Shown here piece by piece: positions 50,034-58,172 of a stretch of DNA of 64,000 bases; position 1 is the stretch's first letter; every line of letters starts with the position of its first letter. Origin of the DNA: JAPOUP01 sp026708635 (GTDB lineage: Bacteria; Pseudomonadota; Alphaproteobacteria; Rhodobacterales; Rhodobacteraceae); contig OZ241336.1 in assembly GCA_965200115.1 (NCBI GenBank), positions 620,001 to 684,000 of the forward strand, in the 5' to 3' direction. The position numbers and the translations under genes are program-made. A model generated the notes under the pieces. That model searched no databases and had not been told where the DNA came from. It worked only from the letters and a program-made list of their open reading frames with translations.

Positions 50034-50666
50034 ATGACCGGAAAGCCCAAAGGAAGCCGCCGCGTCCGGTGGCTGTGGACATGGATCGCCCGGGAGCGCG
50101 GGAGGCGCGGCATCGGCCGCGCGGAGTTCGCCCGGCGGATCGGGATCCGCCCAGAAACCCTGCGCGAGATAGAAAAGGGCCGGTGCGGAGGTTCCGACAC
50201 CACGGCCCTGCTCGACGCGTTCACCGAACTCGGGGCGGACGGGGCGGTGGCGGAGATGGACGGCATGGACCCGCACGGGGCGGCGCTGTCCCTCACGGAA
50301 CGCGAGCGCGGGCGGTATGACGCCATCGCGGAAAGGGACGGGATCACGCGCGCCCAGGCGATCCGCCAGCTCGCCGCCGAGGGGCTGCTCGCCAGGGTGG
50401 AGGCCGACGGGGCGAACGGGAAGTCGGGGCTGGAAATAGAGGCGGGCCGGTCAGTGTTCAGGCACCGCCGCGACGGGACCCGCGCCCGTCAGCCCCGAAA
50501 GGCCGGCCCGTCTCTCACGTTACCGGCGTCGCTCCCTTGGATACGGCCTTGCGGGGCTTTCCTTCAGCAACCCGCCGACCCCCATCGCCGCGATGTCTCC
50601 GTCGCCCACCTCCAGTCCGCAGGAAACCCGCTCCAGGACCCAGTCGGCGCCGTTCAGGGCCGGTGA
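50034..50666 (+). CDS. HTH (XRE-like) regulator, copy 2, with an extended C-terminus
   Basis: A 210-residue paralogue of the protein at 49497: HTH GIGRAEFARRIGIRPETLRE at about residues 27-46, then ERGRYDAIAERDGITRAQAI and LAAEGLLARVEADGANG. After about residue 140 the sequence is low-complexity and overlaps, on the opposite strand, the last 147 bases of the molybdopterin-binding-protein gene. The extension is probably readthrough after loss of the original stop. Confidence 0.7.
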   Translation: MTGKPKGSRRVRWLWTWIARERGRRGIGRAEFARRIGIRPETLREIEKGRCGGSDTTALLDAFTELGADGAVAEMDGMDPHGAALSLTERERGRYDAIAERDGITRAQAIRQLAAEGLLARVEADGANGKSGLEIEAGRSVFRHRRDGTRARQPRKAGPSLTLPASLPWIRPCGAFLQQPADPHRRDVSVAHLQSAGNPLQDPVGAVQGR

Positions 50667-51512
50667 GCGGGCGCAGCCCGGCAACCCGATCACCGGCCTC
50701 CCGCCCTGATGGCCAAGGAACAGCAGGTTGCCCGGGTCAACCGGCATTCCGAATCTCGTAACCGTCCCCCCTGCCTCGCGAACGGCCGCCGGCGCGACGT
50801 CATCCGGATCCGATGTCGCCGAAGCGGTCAGGATCAGCACAAGCCCGGCCGCCGAGGCCGAGATCGAGTCCGCAAGCGGCCGTGTTCGATGCGGCACCGT
50901 CAGGACCTCGTCCATGGCGATGCCAAGCGCCTCGAGCCTTCCCCGGACCGCGCTCTCCCCCTTTAAGGACCCAGTTCCCGTATCGGTCTGGATCAGGGCC
51001 GCATCCCGGATCATAACCGGTTGGACGGACATGGTTCCCCGCAGGAAGTCCATCACCCGTTCAACCGACATGCGGGCGACTCCGTAGGAAATGATCTTCA
51101 CCGTCGCCACCATTCTTCCCGGCACGGTGCGCGTCAGGGGAGGCAAAGTGGCGATGGTGATCAATGGGTCAACCCGGTTCGCCGCCTCGATCCTGTCCAC
51201 CTCGAGCTTGAGGACGCCGGGAACCGTAGCGTAGAAATTCACCCTGCCCGTGCTGGCCTCGGTCAACCGCAGGTAAGATAGGGCGGGATCCGGCGCCATC
51301 GCCCGAGCGACCGACGCGGCGGCGGAATCCTCGGCGATATCGCCGGCATCCAGCCGCGCGACGATCACGTCCTGAAGACCGGCGTCCCGCATCAATGCCA
51401 GATCCGACGCGTCCAATGTCCGTCCCTTGCGTAACCTCCTGCCCGCGATCACCAGCGAATGCGCCAGGACCGCGCCCTTGGCATCCGGGATCTTTACCGC
51501 TCCGAACCTCAT
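50520..51512 (-). CDS. Molybdopterin-binding (MoeA/MogA-like) protein
   Basis: A 330-residue cytoplasmic protein. AVLAHSLVIAGRRLRKGRTL and AGLQDVIVARLDAGDIAEDS are the N-terminal part; the MoCF-like domain holds VLILTASATSDPDDVAPAAV and LLFLGHQGGRPVIGLPGCAR. In many alphaproteobacteria such a domain is fused to a MobA-like nucleotidyltransferase after MGVGGLLKE; here the protein ends soon after that motif, so the second half is missing or was lost next to the HTH duplication. It overlaps xdhC by ATGA, consistent with maturation of a molybdenum hydroxylase. Confidence 0.82.
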   Translation of the reverse strand: MRFGAVKIPDAKGAVLAHSLVIAGRRLRKGRTLDASDLALMRDAGLQDVIVARLDAGDIAEDSAAASVARAMAPDPALSYLRLTEASTGRVNFYATVPGVLKLEVDRIEAANRVDPLITIATLPPLTRTVPGRMVATVKIISYGVARMSVERVMDFLRGTMSVQPVMIRDAALIQTDTGTGSLKGESAVRGRLEALGIAMDEVLTVPHRTRPLADSISASAAGLVLILTASATSDPDDVAPAAVREAGGTVTRFGMPVDPGNLLFLGHQGGRPVIGLPGCARSPALNGADWVLERVSCGLEVGDGDIAAMGVGGLLKESPARPYPRERRR

Positions 51513-52495
51513 TCGCCCCGCCGCAGCGCCTTCGTGATCTCCGCCATGATGGACAGAGCGATCTCGGCGGGAGATTTTGACCCGATGTCGAGCCCTACAG
51601 GCGCGTGGATACGGGCGATGTCGCTGTCGGCAAACCCCCGCTTCGCGAGTCGGGCCACACGCTTCGCATGCGTCCGGACCGAACCAAGGCAGCCGAGATA
51701 GAACACGTTGGAGTTAAGCGCCGTGACGATGGCAGGGTCATCCAGCTTGGGATCATGGGTAAGCGTTACCACCGCGGTTCGCGCGTCAAGCCCGCGTGCG
51801 GTCAAAGCCTCATCCGGCCAGTCGTGCAGAATTCTCTCGCCGGGGAAGCGGGCCTGGGAACCGAACGCCTCTCGCGGATCAATCACGACGACGTCATATC
51901 CCGCCAGCCGCGCCATAACCACCAGGGGCTGTGCGATGTGAACGGCGCCTACGACCGCCATTCGCAGCGGTGGATTGTGAATGGCGACGAACGTCTCGCC
52001 CGAAAATCCCGACGCGTCGGACACGAAACGCTCGTAAAGCGCATCGCCGGGTATCGCATCACTCTTCCCCGCCAGTCTCCGGTTCCATGACGGGGTCTCG
52101 ACGATGTAGGCCACGGGTCGCCGTTCCGCCCTTGCCACGCACAGCTCCGACAGCATCGTCTCGGGTATCTGGGTACCTACAGGCTCAACCATCACCCTGA
52201 TCGTGCCGCCGCAGGCAAGGCCTACATTGAAGGCATCATCGTCACTTACCCCGAATTCCAGTATGCGCGACCTGCCATCCTCAAGCGCTTCGGTCGCCTC
52301 GACGACGACGGCGCTCTCGACGCAGCCACCTGAGACCGATCCCGCGATTTCGGCCTCTCCGCTAACCGCCAGCTGGCTTCCCACAGGCCGCGGTGCCGAC
52401 CCCCAGGTCCGCACAACGGTCGCCAGAACGGCACCCTTGCCGATGCGGTGCCAATCCAAAGCGATCTCCGGGATGTTGTCATATTCATGGATCAT
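51509..52495 (-). CDS. XdhC-family molybdenum cofactor insertion protein
   Basis: A 328-residue XdhC/CoxI protein. The N-terminal XdhC domain reads GKGAVLATVVRTWGSAPRPV and SVSGGCVESAVVVEA, with the Cys motif LACGGTIRVMVEP; the C-terminal Rossmann domain has MAVVGAVHIAQPLVVMARLA and VVVIDPREAFGSQARFP, and LTHDPKLDDPAIVTALNSNV. XdhC proteins bind sulfurated Mo-cofactor and insert it in xanthine-dehydrogenase-like enzymes. No target hydroxylase gene is in the window. The GAVHIAQ loop has Val where the family usually has Gly. Confidence 0.9.
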   Translation of the reverse strand: MIHEYDNIPEIALDWHRIGKGAVLATVVRTWGSAPRPVGSQLAVSGEAEIAGSVSGGCVESAVVVEATEALEDGRSRILEFGVSDDDAFNVGLACGGTIRVMVEPVGTQIPETMLSELCVARAERRPVAYIVETPSWNRRLAGKSDAIPGDALYERFVSDASGFSGETFVAIHNPPLRMAVVGAVHIAQPLVVMARLAGYDVVVIDPREAFGSQARFPGERILHDWPDEALTARGLDARTAVVTLTHDPKLDDPAIVTALNSNVFYLGCLGSVRTHAKRVARLAKRGFADSDIARIHAPVGLDIGSKSPAEIALSIMAEITKALRRGE

Positions 52496-53051
52496 AGGTC
52501 CATACGCCGTCGTCACCGGGAATCAGCCAAGTCAACCATTACGCTTCCAGCACAGGAAAGCGGCCGATTCAAGAAACCGCTGACTTTCAAAGTCGGCGAC
52601 TCCCGCCGGGTCCGCCCCAGAGTTTGACCCGGAACGTGGAGGGTCTCCCCCGGACGCGGCATTTTCGGGTCGGAATGGAACCGCCCGGGAGAGTCATGGT
52701 CGCGGCCCGGAGCGATATGGAAGCGATCCGGCCGGCGGGTAGCGGCCTCCGTTCCCGGAGCGGGCGTTCGTCCGGACCCCGCGCCGCCGGCGCCTGACCC
52801 AGGGCGGGCGGACACTATCGGGTTCGGTGGTCCGGGCACCGCCGTCCGTGCACCGTTCCCCGGCTGGCGCGGGGCGCGGGTGTCCGATTTGGAGAGCATA
52901 ACCAAAACAGTGACTTACAATCCAGCCCCCTAGGAGGTTATATACTTCCAGAGCCCTGAATTCCCTGAACACGCGCAACCGGAGCAGTCGGTGCCAAATC
53001 CGCGTCAGAGTAGCTTGCGCAATCGAAAATACACTGCTTTACCACCGCCAC
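52496..53051. other. Divergent intergenic region, xdhC/abrB
   Basis: 556 bases of low-complexity GC-rich DNA. It must hold promoters for both flanking genes; around 52890-52960 it becomes AT-richer before the rightward gene. No gene supported. Confidence 0.45.
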
Positions 53052-54098
53052 ATGAAGCTCGTCACGAAACCCCGCATCAGCACAGGGATCGTCGCCGGTG
53101 CAGGTGCGGTCGCGTTTCTCGCGCTTGGCCTGCCGCTTCCCCTTCTTCTGGGCCCAATGCTCGCGTGCCTGGCGGTCGCGCTAGTCGGTGTCAGGCTGCA
53201 GGGAATGGGGATCGTCGGTACGTTCATGCGTACCTTTCTTGGAATCGCCATCGGGGCTTCCGTAACCCCGGAACTGATCACGGAACTTCCGCGCTACGCG
53301 CCTTCCCTGGTTTTGATTCCATTTTTCGTCGTGACCGTAGGGTGTGTCGGATATCCCCTGTTTCGCCGCGTTTACGGCTTTGACCATCCGACCGCGTATT
53401 TCGCCGCGATGCCAGGTGGACTGCAGGACATGCTCGTTCTCGGCGCGGAGGCCGGCGGAAACGCCAGAACGATGTCACTGATACACACCACCCGCGTTCT
53501 GGTGATCGTGACCGTCGCACCGTTCCTGCTGACCTTGATCTATGGGCTGGATCTCACCGACCCGCCGGGGAGGCCGATCGTGGATCTACCCATCGGGCAA
53601 ACGGCGCTGATGGTAGCGGCGGCTCTGGTTGGATGGCGGGCGGCCAAGCGTCTGAACCTGTTCGGCGCGTCGATCATCGGTCCCATGATCGTTGCCGCGA
53701 CACTGAGTCTTTCCGGCGCGCTTTCACACCGTCCGCCAGCCGAGATGATCTGGATGGCCCAGTTCTTCATCGGGATCACCGTCGGAGCGGCGTATACAGG
53801 CATAACGGCCGCGGAGTTAAGGCGGGACGTGGGGGCAGGACTGCTATTCAGCGTGATCGTGGCCGCCATCAGTCTCGCATTCATTGCGTTCGCCCTGGGA
53901 GTGCTGTCCGGAGTCCCGCCGGGGGGAGAGCTTGAGATCATTCTCGCGTTTCTTCCGGGAGGCCAGGCGGAAATGACGGTCATCGCGTTGGTGGCGGGCG
54001 CCGATGTGGCCCTGGTTGTAGCCCATCACGTTCTGCGCATCGTTTTCATCGTGCTGCTGGCGCCAACGTTCGCCGCATTGCTCCGGAGCCGGAAGTGA
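53052..54098 (+). CDS. AbrB-family (ammonia monooxygenase-like) membrane protein
   Basis: A 348-residue integral membrane protein with two repeats of the AbrB duplication domain. LALGLPLPLLLGPMLACLAV and MRTFLGIAIGASVTPELI belong to the first; LFGASIIGPMIVAATLSLSG and FFIGITVGAAYTG to the second, and the loops AAMPGGLQDMLVLGAEAGGN and AFLPGGQAEMTVIALVAGAD are repeated marks. The role of these proteins is poorly known; regulators and transporters have both been proposed. About ten membrane segments. Confidence 0.88.
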   Translation: MKLVTKPRISTGIVAGAGAVAFLALGLPLPLLLGPMLACLAVALVGVRLQGMGIVGTFMRTFLGIAIGASVTPELITELPRYAPSLVLIPFFVVTVGCVGYPLFRRVYGFDHPTAYFAAMPGGLQDMLVLGAEAGGNARTMSLIHTTRVLVIVTVAPFLLTLIYGLDLTDPPGRPIVDLPIGQTALMVAAALVGWRAAKRLNLFGASIIGPMIVAATLSLSGALSHRPPAEMIWMAQFFIGITVGAAYTGITAAELRRDVGAGLLFSVIVAAISLAFIAFALGVLSGVPPGGELEIILAFLPGGQAEMTVIALVAGADVALVVAHHVLRIVFIVLLAPTFAALLRSRK

Positions 54099-54508
54099 GG
54101 CGATTGCCTGCGGTCAGACATCGGACCAACCCGCGTCCACGGCCATGCCTCGCCGCCCGCGACCCGCCCTGAGCCTTCAATATAGGTCAGTTTCACCTAT
54201 TTTTCATCGGGCGGGTGGATTCCATGTGGACTCCATAAGGTCTTCTGGCGCGCGGGCCCGGGTCGCGATGACCGCCGCCTTTCGATTGCGTGGACCTGCG
54301 GGCCCCCTAAACGGAACTTCACTGGCCTGGAAGACGGTTTCGGCCATGTGTCACCGGGGTTTCGTCCGGATTCAGGCTGTCACGCTTATGTAAGCATCGC
54401 GGTCCGGGTCAATTCCGGGCGGCTCGAACGGCATCGCCCGCGGAGCCTGGTTTGGGATCACGCCGATTCGGAGGGAACGCTTATGCAAGCGCTCACCTGC
54501 CCCACAAT
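54099..54508. other. Stretch between abrB and the Tn3-like remnants
   Basis: No gene supported on either strand. Confidence 0.4.
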
Positions 54509-54532
54509 GGGGTCTATTCCAACAAAGGTCCC
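54509..54532 (+). repeat. Partial Tn3-like inverted repeat
   Basis: Begins GGGG and shares CCAACAAAGGTCCC with the ends at 19348 and 22798, then diverges. Confidence 0.65.
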
Positions 54533-54571
54533 AACAGTCGTTCGGCGAAGGCCGGGCGGACGGGATCCGGA

Positions 54572-54736
54572 TCAGCCCAGCACCAGGCCAATGATCCACC
54601 GCTGATTGTCCTTGCCCCGTTTCGCCGCTTCGGTCTTCAGGTCGGCTTCGCGTCGGGCCGCTTCCCTGTCGCGTTTCTCCATATCGGCGCGAAGGCGCCC
54701 GACGGCGCTTTCGTTTCCGGCGAGCTGCGTGTTCAC
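54572..54736 (-). CDS. Small coiled-coil/membrane protein, second half of a split gene (copy 2)
   Basis: A 54-residue frame starting at GTG: a long charged helix (AVGRLRADMEKRDREAARRE, then ADLKTEAAKRGKDN) and a short hydrophobic end (RWIIGLVLG). It is related to the proteins at 22043 and 20481. The GTG overlaps the stop of the mini-ORF before it as GTGA. The membrane segment is shorter than in the relatives and may be truncated. Confidence 0.45.
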   Translation of the reverse strand: MNTQLAGNESAVGRLRADMEKRDREAARREADLKTEAAKRGKDNQRWIIGLVLG

Positions 54737-54798
54737 GCGCTCTCCGGGACGGCGAGCCGGCTGTCGAATCCGTGACGGGGATCGGGACGGTCGGTCAT
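54733..54798 (-). CDS. 21-residue mini-ORF coupled to the small membrane protein (copy 2)
   Basis: MTDRPDPRHGFDSRLAVPES plus Ala, then stop. It aligns with the mini-ORF at 22204 (tail AVPGSA). The same frame break in two copies, against a single open frame at 20481, argues for a functional overlap or an old shared mutation. Confidence 0.4.
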   Translation of the reverse strand: MTDRPDPRHGFDSRLAVPESA

Positions 54799-54807
54799 TG
54801 TCCCAGC

Positions 54808-55284
54808 CTAGGCCTGAGGCATCCCTGAATCAAGGGCCGTATCCGGGCCGGCTACGGCTGGGTGATGCCCTGGCGATCGCCAGGCTGGAAGGTGGGTTGA
54901 AGCATGAGGACGCGGCCCGGAGCGAAGCACAGAACCAACGCTGGACCATCGGCTTAGGCATTTTCTCCATAATGGGTTGAATCCCGGTATCCGTGGCGGC
55001 ACGAAAGCCGTCAGGTTGCCCGGATACGGCACCGCATCCGCCTCCGGGCTTCCCTGAACGCCCGCGATCCCGCGTTCGACCAGCGCCCGGAGAAGCGCGC
55101 CCCCGCGCCACTCACGCCGCATCCCGGCAACCGTTCCGGAGATGGCGTCGCGGTCCTCGCCGCGCTCAGCCATGCGCCTGTCCAATTGATGGCAGGCGCG
55201 CTCGATCGCGGTCACCTCGATATCGGTCCATCGCCGGATCGCGTCCGTCGTCCGGAATGACCGGGTTTGTTCCGTTACGCCCAT
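54808..55284 (-). CDS. Hypothetical protein in the Tn3-like remnant
   Basis: A 158-codon frame. The first ~90 residues (MGVTEQTRSFRTTDAIRRWT, then AIERACHQLDRRMAERGEDR and GALLRALVERGIAGV) look like a real helical protein; the rest overlaps, on the other strand, a fragment related to the small membrane proteins (ARLEGGLKHEDAARSEAQNQ, then RWTIGLGIFSIMG, plus strand, ending at 54980) and is probably foreign. So it is likely a 3'-truncated gene of unknown function. Confidence 0.35.
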   Translation of the reverse strand: MGVTEQTRSFRTTDAIRRWTDIEVTAIERACHQLDRRMAERGEDRDAISGTVAGMRREWRGGALLRALVERGIAGVQGSPEADAVPYPGNLTAFVPPRIPGFNPLWRKCLSRWSSVGSVLRSGPRPHASTHLPAWRSPGHHPAVAGPDTALDSGMPQA

Positions 55285-55534
55285 TTCAGCGGTCCACGGC
55301 CTGACTCCCCAGGCTGTCGCGGTGGTCTTTCCGCGCCGCCCTGACCGCCCTGCCCATAGCTTCGGTGAAAGCCGGATCGCCGTAGCGGTCGCACGGGGCC
55401 TGCGCGAAAACGTTCCGCACCTTTTCCGGCGGCGATCCAGAGCGCTGCGGCTTTTCACGCCCGGCGCGGAACCTGAAACCGCCATCCACCAGACCGCCGG
55501 GGAACTGGCTTTCGCCAGGAACCGTTATCCGCGG

Positions 55535-56122
55535 CCGCGCCTGACGATCGCAGGCACGGTATTCTTGCCGATGCCGGGGTCGCGCGATCCAGCGGTAGCT
55601 GCGGCCCCCGTCCACGGCCCGGAGGACCTTTGGCGCCAGCCGGTCCGCCTTTGGCCGCTGCCCCGGCTAACGTCCGAGCTTGACGCCCCGTTCGCGGGCC
55701 GCGTCCAGACCGGACTTCACGCGTTCGCTGATCAGTTCCCGCTCGAACTGGGCGATCCCGGCCAGTACGGTCGCCATCATGCGTCCGTGGGGCGTGTCGA
55801 GTTCCAGGGCCAGGCCATTCCGCGCAACGGCGGAGACGTTCCAGCCGGCCAGTTGATGAAGCGTAGCGAGAAGATCCTGGGTCGACCGACCCCAGCGCGA
55901 GACCTCGGTGACAAGGACGGCATCGATCCGTCTTTGCCGGGCGAGCCGCATGATCCGGTCGCGCTCGGGGCGCCGGGACGCGGCTCCGGAGACCGTTTCG
56001 GCGAAGGTTCCAGCGATCTCATACCCGCAGCGATTCGCGAACGCCGTCAGATCCGCGATCTGGCGCTGGCATGATTGATCGGCTGTTGATGCCCGCGCGT
56101 AGAGGGCCGCGGACTGCCCCAT
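55535..56122 (-). pseudogene. Serine resolvase with an in-frame amber stop
   Basis: The N-terminal catalytic domain is complete: Ser in ALYARASTADQ near residue 11, VTEVSRWGRSTQDLLATLHQ, ATVLAGIAQFERELISERVK. After ERGVKLGR comes TAG (55667-55669) where relatives have Gln (GRQPGQRP), and the frame then continues with PGQRPKADRLAPKVLRAVDG and GGRSYRWIAR before a frameshift breaks the HTH (GIGKNTV in another frame). A CAG-to-TAG change followed by an indel explains this. The gene is divergent from the tnpA fragment at 56242. Confidence 0.78.
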
Positions 56123-56241
56123 TTGAACCTCTCCTGGAATCCCGTATGCGGAACGCGCCGGACATGGGGTTTCGCGCCCCCGTTTTCCGTATCCTATAGA
56201 CTATACTTCAAGTGGGACAATTTGACATACCCGGACGCCGC

Positions 56242-56396
56242 ATGCTGACAAAGCGCCGGAGTGCGGCCCTGTTCGGTCTGCCCGTCGGCGAGACCGAGCT
56301 TCCGCAACATTATACACTGGCCGATGATGATATCGCGCATGTCCGGGAACGGCGACGACCCCGGATGGGGTTTGCGGTCCAACTCCGGGGCTATCC
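56242..56396 (+). pseudogene. Tn3-family TnpA, N-terminal fragment
   Basis: MLTKRRSAALFGLPVGETEL followed by HYTLADDDIAHVRERRRPRM and GFAVQLRGYP is the start of a Tn3 transposase of a different branch from that at 20170. The match stops at 56396, inside a new copy of the terminal repeat that starts at 56387. Confidence 0.75.
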
Positions 56397-56419
56397 CAAC
56401 AAAGGTCCCGAAAGTCCCA
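56387..56419 (+). repeat. Third copy of the 33-bp Tn3-like end
   Basis: GGGGCTATCCCAACAAAGGT continues like the end at 19348. It interrupts the tnpA fragment and is followed by the 3' end of a resolvase gene, as at 19380-19391. Confidence 0.75.
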
Positions 56420-56429
56420 CGGGATTAGG

Positions 56430-56640
56430 CTACGGATGAATGCCCTCGGCGTGTCCGTTCCTGAGCTGCCTGATCCGGATTTCGGAGTCATGAGGCGCGA
56501 CCTGGATCGCGGCCGCCTCTCGGTTTGCTACAGCCGCGTTGATCGCGCGCGGCGCCTTGCGAGCCGTGTCGCGCGACACGCCCATCGACCTGGCGATCGA
56601 TGGAATGGACTTCCCGTGAACGTGCCGCGCACGCGAAAAT
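56430..56640 (-). pseudogene. Serine recombinase, C-terminal fragment with HTH
   Basis: The minus strand reads GKSIPSIARSMGVSRDTARK (an HTH of the resolvase type), then about 25 residues, then IRQLRNGHAEGIHP and stop. The last part matches the C-terminus of the recombinase at 19391 (IRQLRKERADGVHP). The catalytic domain is missing. Confidence 0.65.
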
Positions 56641-56886
56641 TGGGGATTACGGGGCGGCGTCTTGATGCCATGCGCGGGATAGGGGACCCCTATTGCCGGG
56701 GATTGTCGGCGATGGAAAGGGAGGCCCGGAAAACATTGCTGACAGGGTGAGGGGATTTCGGCCGTCGCGGCGGGAAACGGAGATCCGGAACACGCATCTG
56801 TTATTGGATGACGGCTCTCCCAAAGGGTTATAGACTATCAGTCGCTTGACGCGATGAATCAGATCACCGCCTCACAGGAGAGCATA

Positions 56887-57192
56887 ATGTCAACTACAGT
56901 AAAGACCCTCGCCGTAGCCAGTGCCGTCGCCGCCGCGATTTCAGGCCATGCCAGCATCGCGGCCGCTGACGCCACCAAGGAAAAATGCTACGGCGTTTCC
57001 CTTGCGGGAAAGAACGATTGCGCCGCCGGTCCAGGCACGACCTGCTCCGGAACGTCAACCGTCGATTACCAGGGCAATGCCTGGACACTGGTCGACGCCG
57101 GCACCTGCACCGAGATCGATCTGCCGGACATGGCGGATGGCACCCCGCGTAACGGAGCGCTAGAGGCGCTCGACCGCGACCTTCCTTCCTGA
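56887..57192 (+). CDS. bufA: Bufferin-type RiPP precursor (DUF2282)
   Basis: A 101-residue precursor. A signal peptide (MSTTVKTLAVASAVAAAISG, cleavage near SIAAADA) is followed by the DUF2282 core with four Cys at about 34, 45, 53 and 74 (EKCYGVSLAGKNDCAAGPGT, TCSGTSTVD, GNAWTLVDAGTC). In bufferins the MNIO enzyme BufB, with BufC, converts Cys to thiooxazole, and the product binds copper in the periplasm. The ATG at 56887 follows AGGAGAGCATA. It heads the operon bufA-bufB-bufC-doxX. Confidence 0.92.
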   Translation: MSTTVKTLAVASAVAAAISGHASIAAADATKEKCYGVSLAGKNDCAAGPGTTCSGTSTVDYQGNAWTLVDAGTCTEIDLPDMADGTPRNGALEALDRDLPS

Positions 57193-57200
57193 TTCCCGCA

Positions 57201-57226
57201 GGCCTCCGGCGGTCGAGCCGGAGGCC
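57201..57226 (+). promoter_or_regulatory. Intercistronic hairpin after the bufferin precursor gene
   Basis: GGCCTCCGGC-GGTCGA-GCCGGAGGCC, a perfect 10-bp stem, nine bases after the bufA stop and 82 bases before bufB. No T-run follows. It may let more precursor than enzyme be made by partial termination or mRNA protection. Confidence 0.7.
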
Positions 57227-57308
57227 ATTACCCCACACCAGGCACTGGATGTTCCCGCGCGCCACGACAGTCAGTGACTTCAATGCGGCCGCACCGAGAG
57301 CGTGAGAT

Positions 57309-58172
57309 ATGTTCGACCGCGTTGTTGCCCACAGCCCCGACCGCCTTCCCGCCGCACCGGGTGTCGGCTACAAGCCAAAGCATTTCCAGGACATTCTCGA
57401 CAGCCCCGGGACCGTGTCCTGGCTTGAGATCCATGCCGAGAACTATATGGGCGGCGGAGGCCGGCCATTGGCGCAGCTACGGCGGCTCGCCGAGCGGTTT
57501 CCGATTTCCGTTCACGGCGTCGGCATGTCGGTAGGGGGCGAGGCGCCCCTCGACCCCGAACATCTCGCCAGACTGAAGACTCTCGTTGAATGGCTGGAAC
57601 CGGCCAGTTTCTCCGAGCACCTCGCATGGTCGACGCATGAGGGCGAGTTCCTCAACGATCTCCTGCCCCTGCCTTACAATTCGGAGACCCTGGCGCGGGT
57701 GTGCGCGCATATTGACGAAATCCAAAGCGCGATCGGCAGGAGAATGCTACTCGAGAATCCCTCCACTTATCTCGCGTTTTCCGAGACCACCCTTACGGAA
57801 ATCGAGTTTCTGACCGAGATCGCCCGACGGACCGAATGCGGGCTTCTGCTTGACGTAAACAACGTATTCGTAAGCGCGGCCAACCAACATACGAACGCCA
57901 CGGACTACATCGATGATTTTCCGCTGCATCTCGTCGACGAGATCCATCTTGGCGGTCATGAGGAGGACGCCGACGAAAACGGAGAGCGGCTTTTGATCGA
58001 CAATCATGCCAGTGAGGTGGTCGATCCTGTCTGGAAGCTGTATGAACACGCGATAGCGCGCGGTGGACCAAAACCAACCCTGATCGAATGGGACAACGAT
58101 GTCCCGGACTGGCCGGTACTGGCCGCGGAAGCCCATCGTGCCGCAACGGTTCTCGAAGCCGCTCCCGCCTGA
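57309..58172 (+). CDS. bufB: MNIO-family RiPP-modifying enzyme (DUF692)
   Basis: A 287-residue multinuclear non-haem iron enzyme with a TIM-barrel fold. Metal-ligand motifs are all present: EIHAENYMGGGG, HGVGMSVGG, SEHLAW, LLENPSTYLAF, LLDVNNVFVSAANQHTN, HLGGHEED and IDNHASEV. BufB oxidises Cys residues of the precursor. It is followed by bufC with a one-base overlap (TGATG). Confidence 0.94.
   Translation: MFDRVVAHSPDRLPAAPGVGYKPKHFQDILDSPGTVSWLEIHAENYMGGGGRPLAQLRRLAERFPISVHGVGMSVGGEAPLDPEHLARLKTLVEWLEPASFSEHLAWSTHEGEFLNDLLPLPYNSETLARVCAHIDEIQSAIGRRMLLENPSTYLAFSETTLTEIEFLTEIARRTECGLLLDVNNVFVSAANQHTNATDYIDDFPLHLVDEIHLGGHEEDADENGERLLIDNHASEVVDPVWKLYEHAIARGGPKPTLIEWDNDVPDWPVLAAEAHRAATVLEAAPA

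Larger units (their letters stand above)
54509..56396. mobile_element. Second Tn3-family remnant
   Basis: Its left end is the partial repeat GGGGTCTATTCCAACAAAGG at 54509. Inside are a split small-membrane-protein gene (minus), an unrecognised frame, a broken serine resolvase (minus) and, divergent from it, the 5' end of a tnpA cut at about 56396. The order (left end, passenger, resolvase, tnpA) echoes that of 19348-22798. The right end is lost where a third copy of the repeat begins at 56387. Confidence 0.55.
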
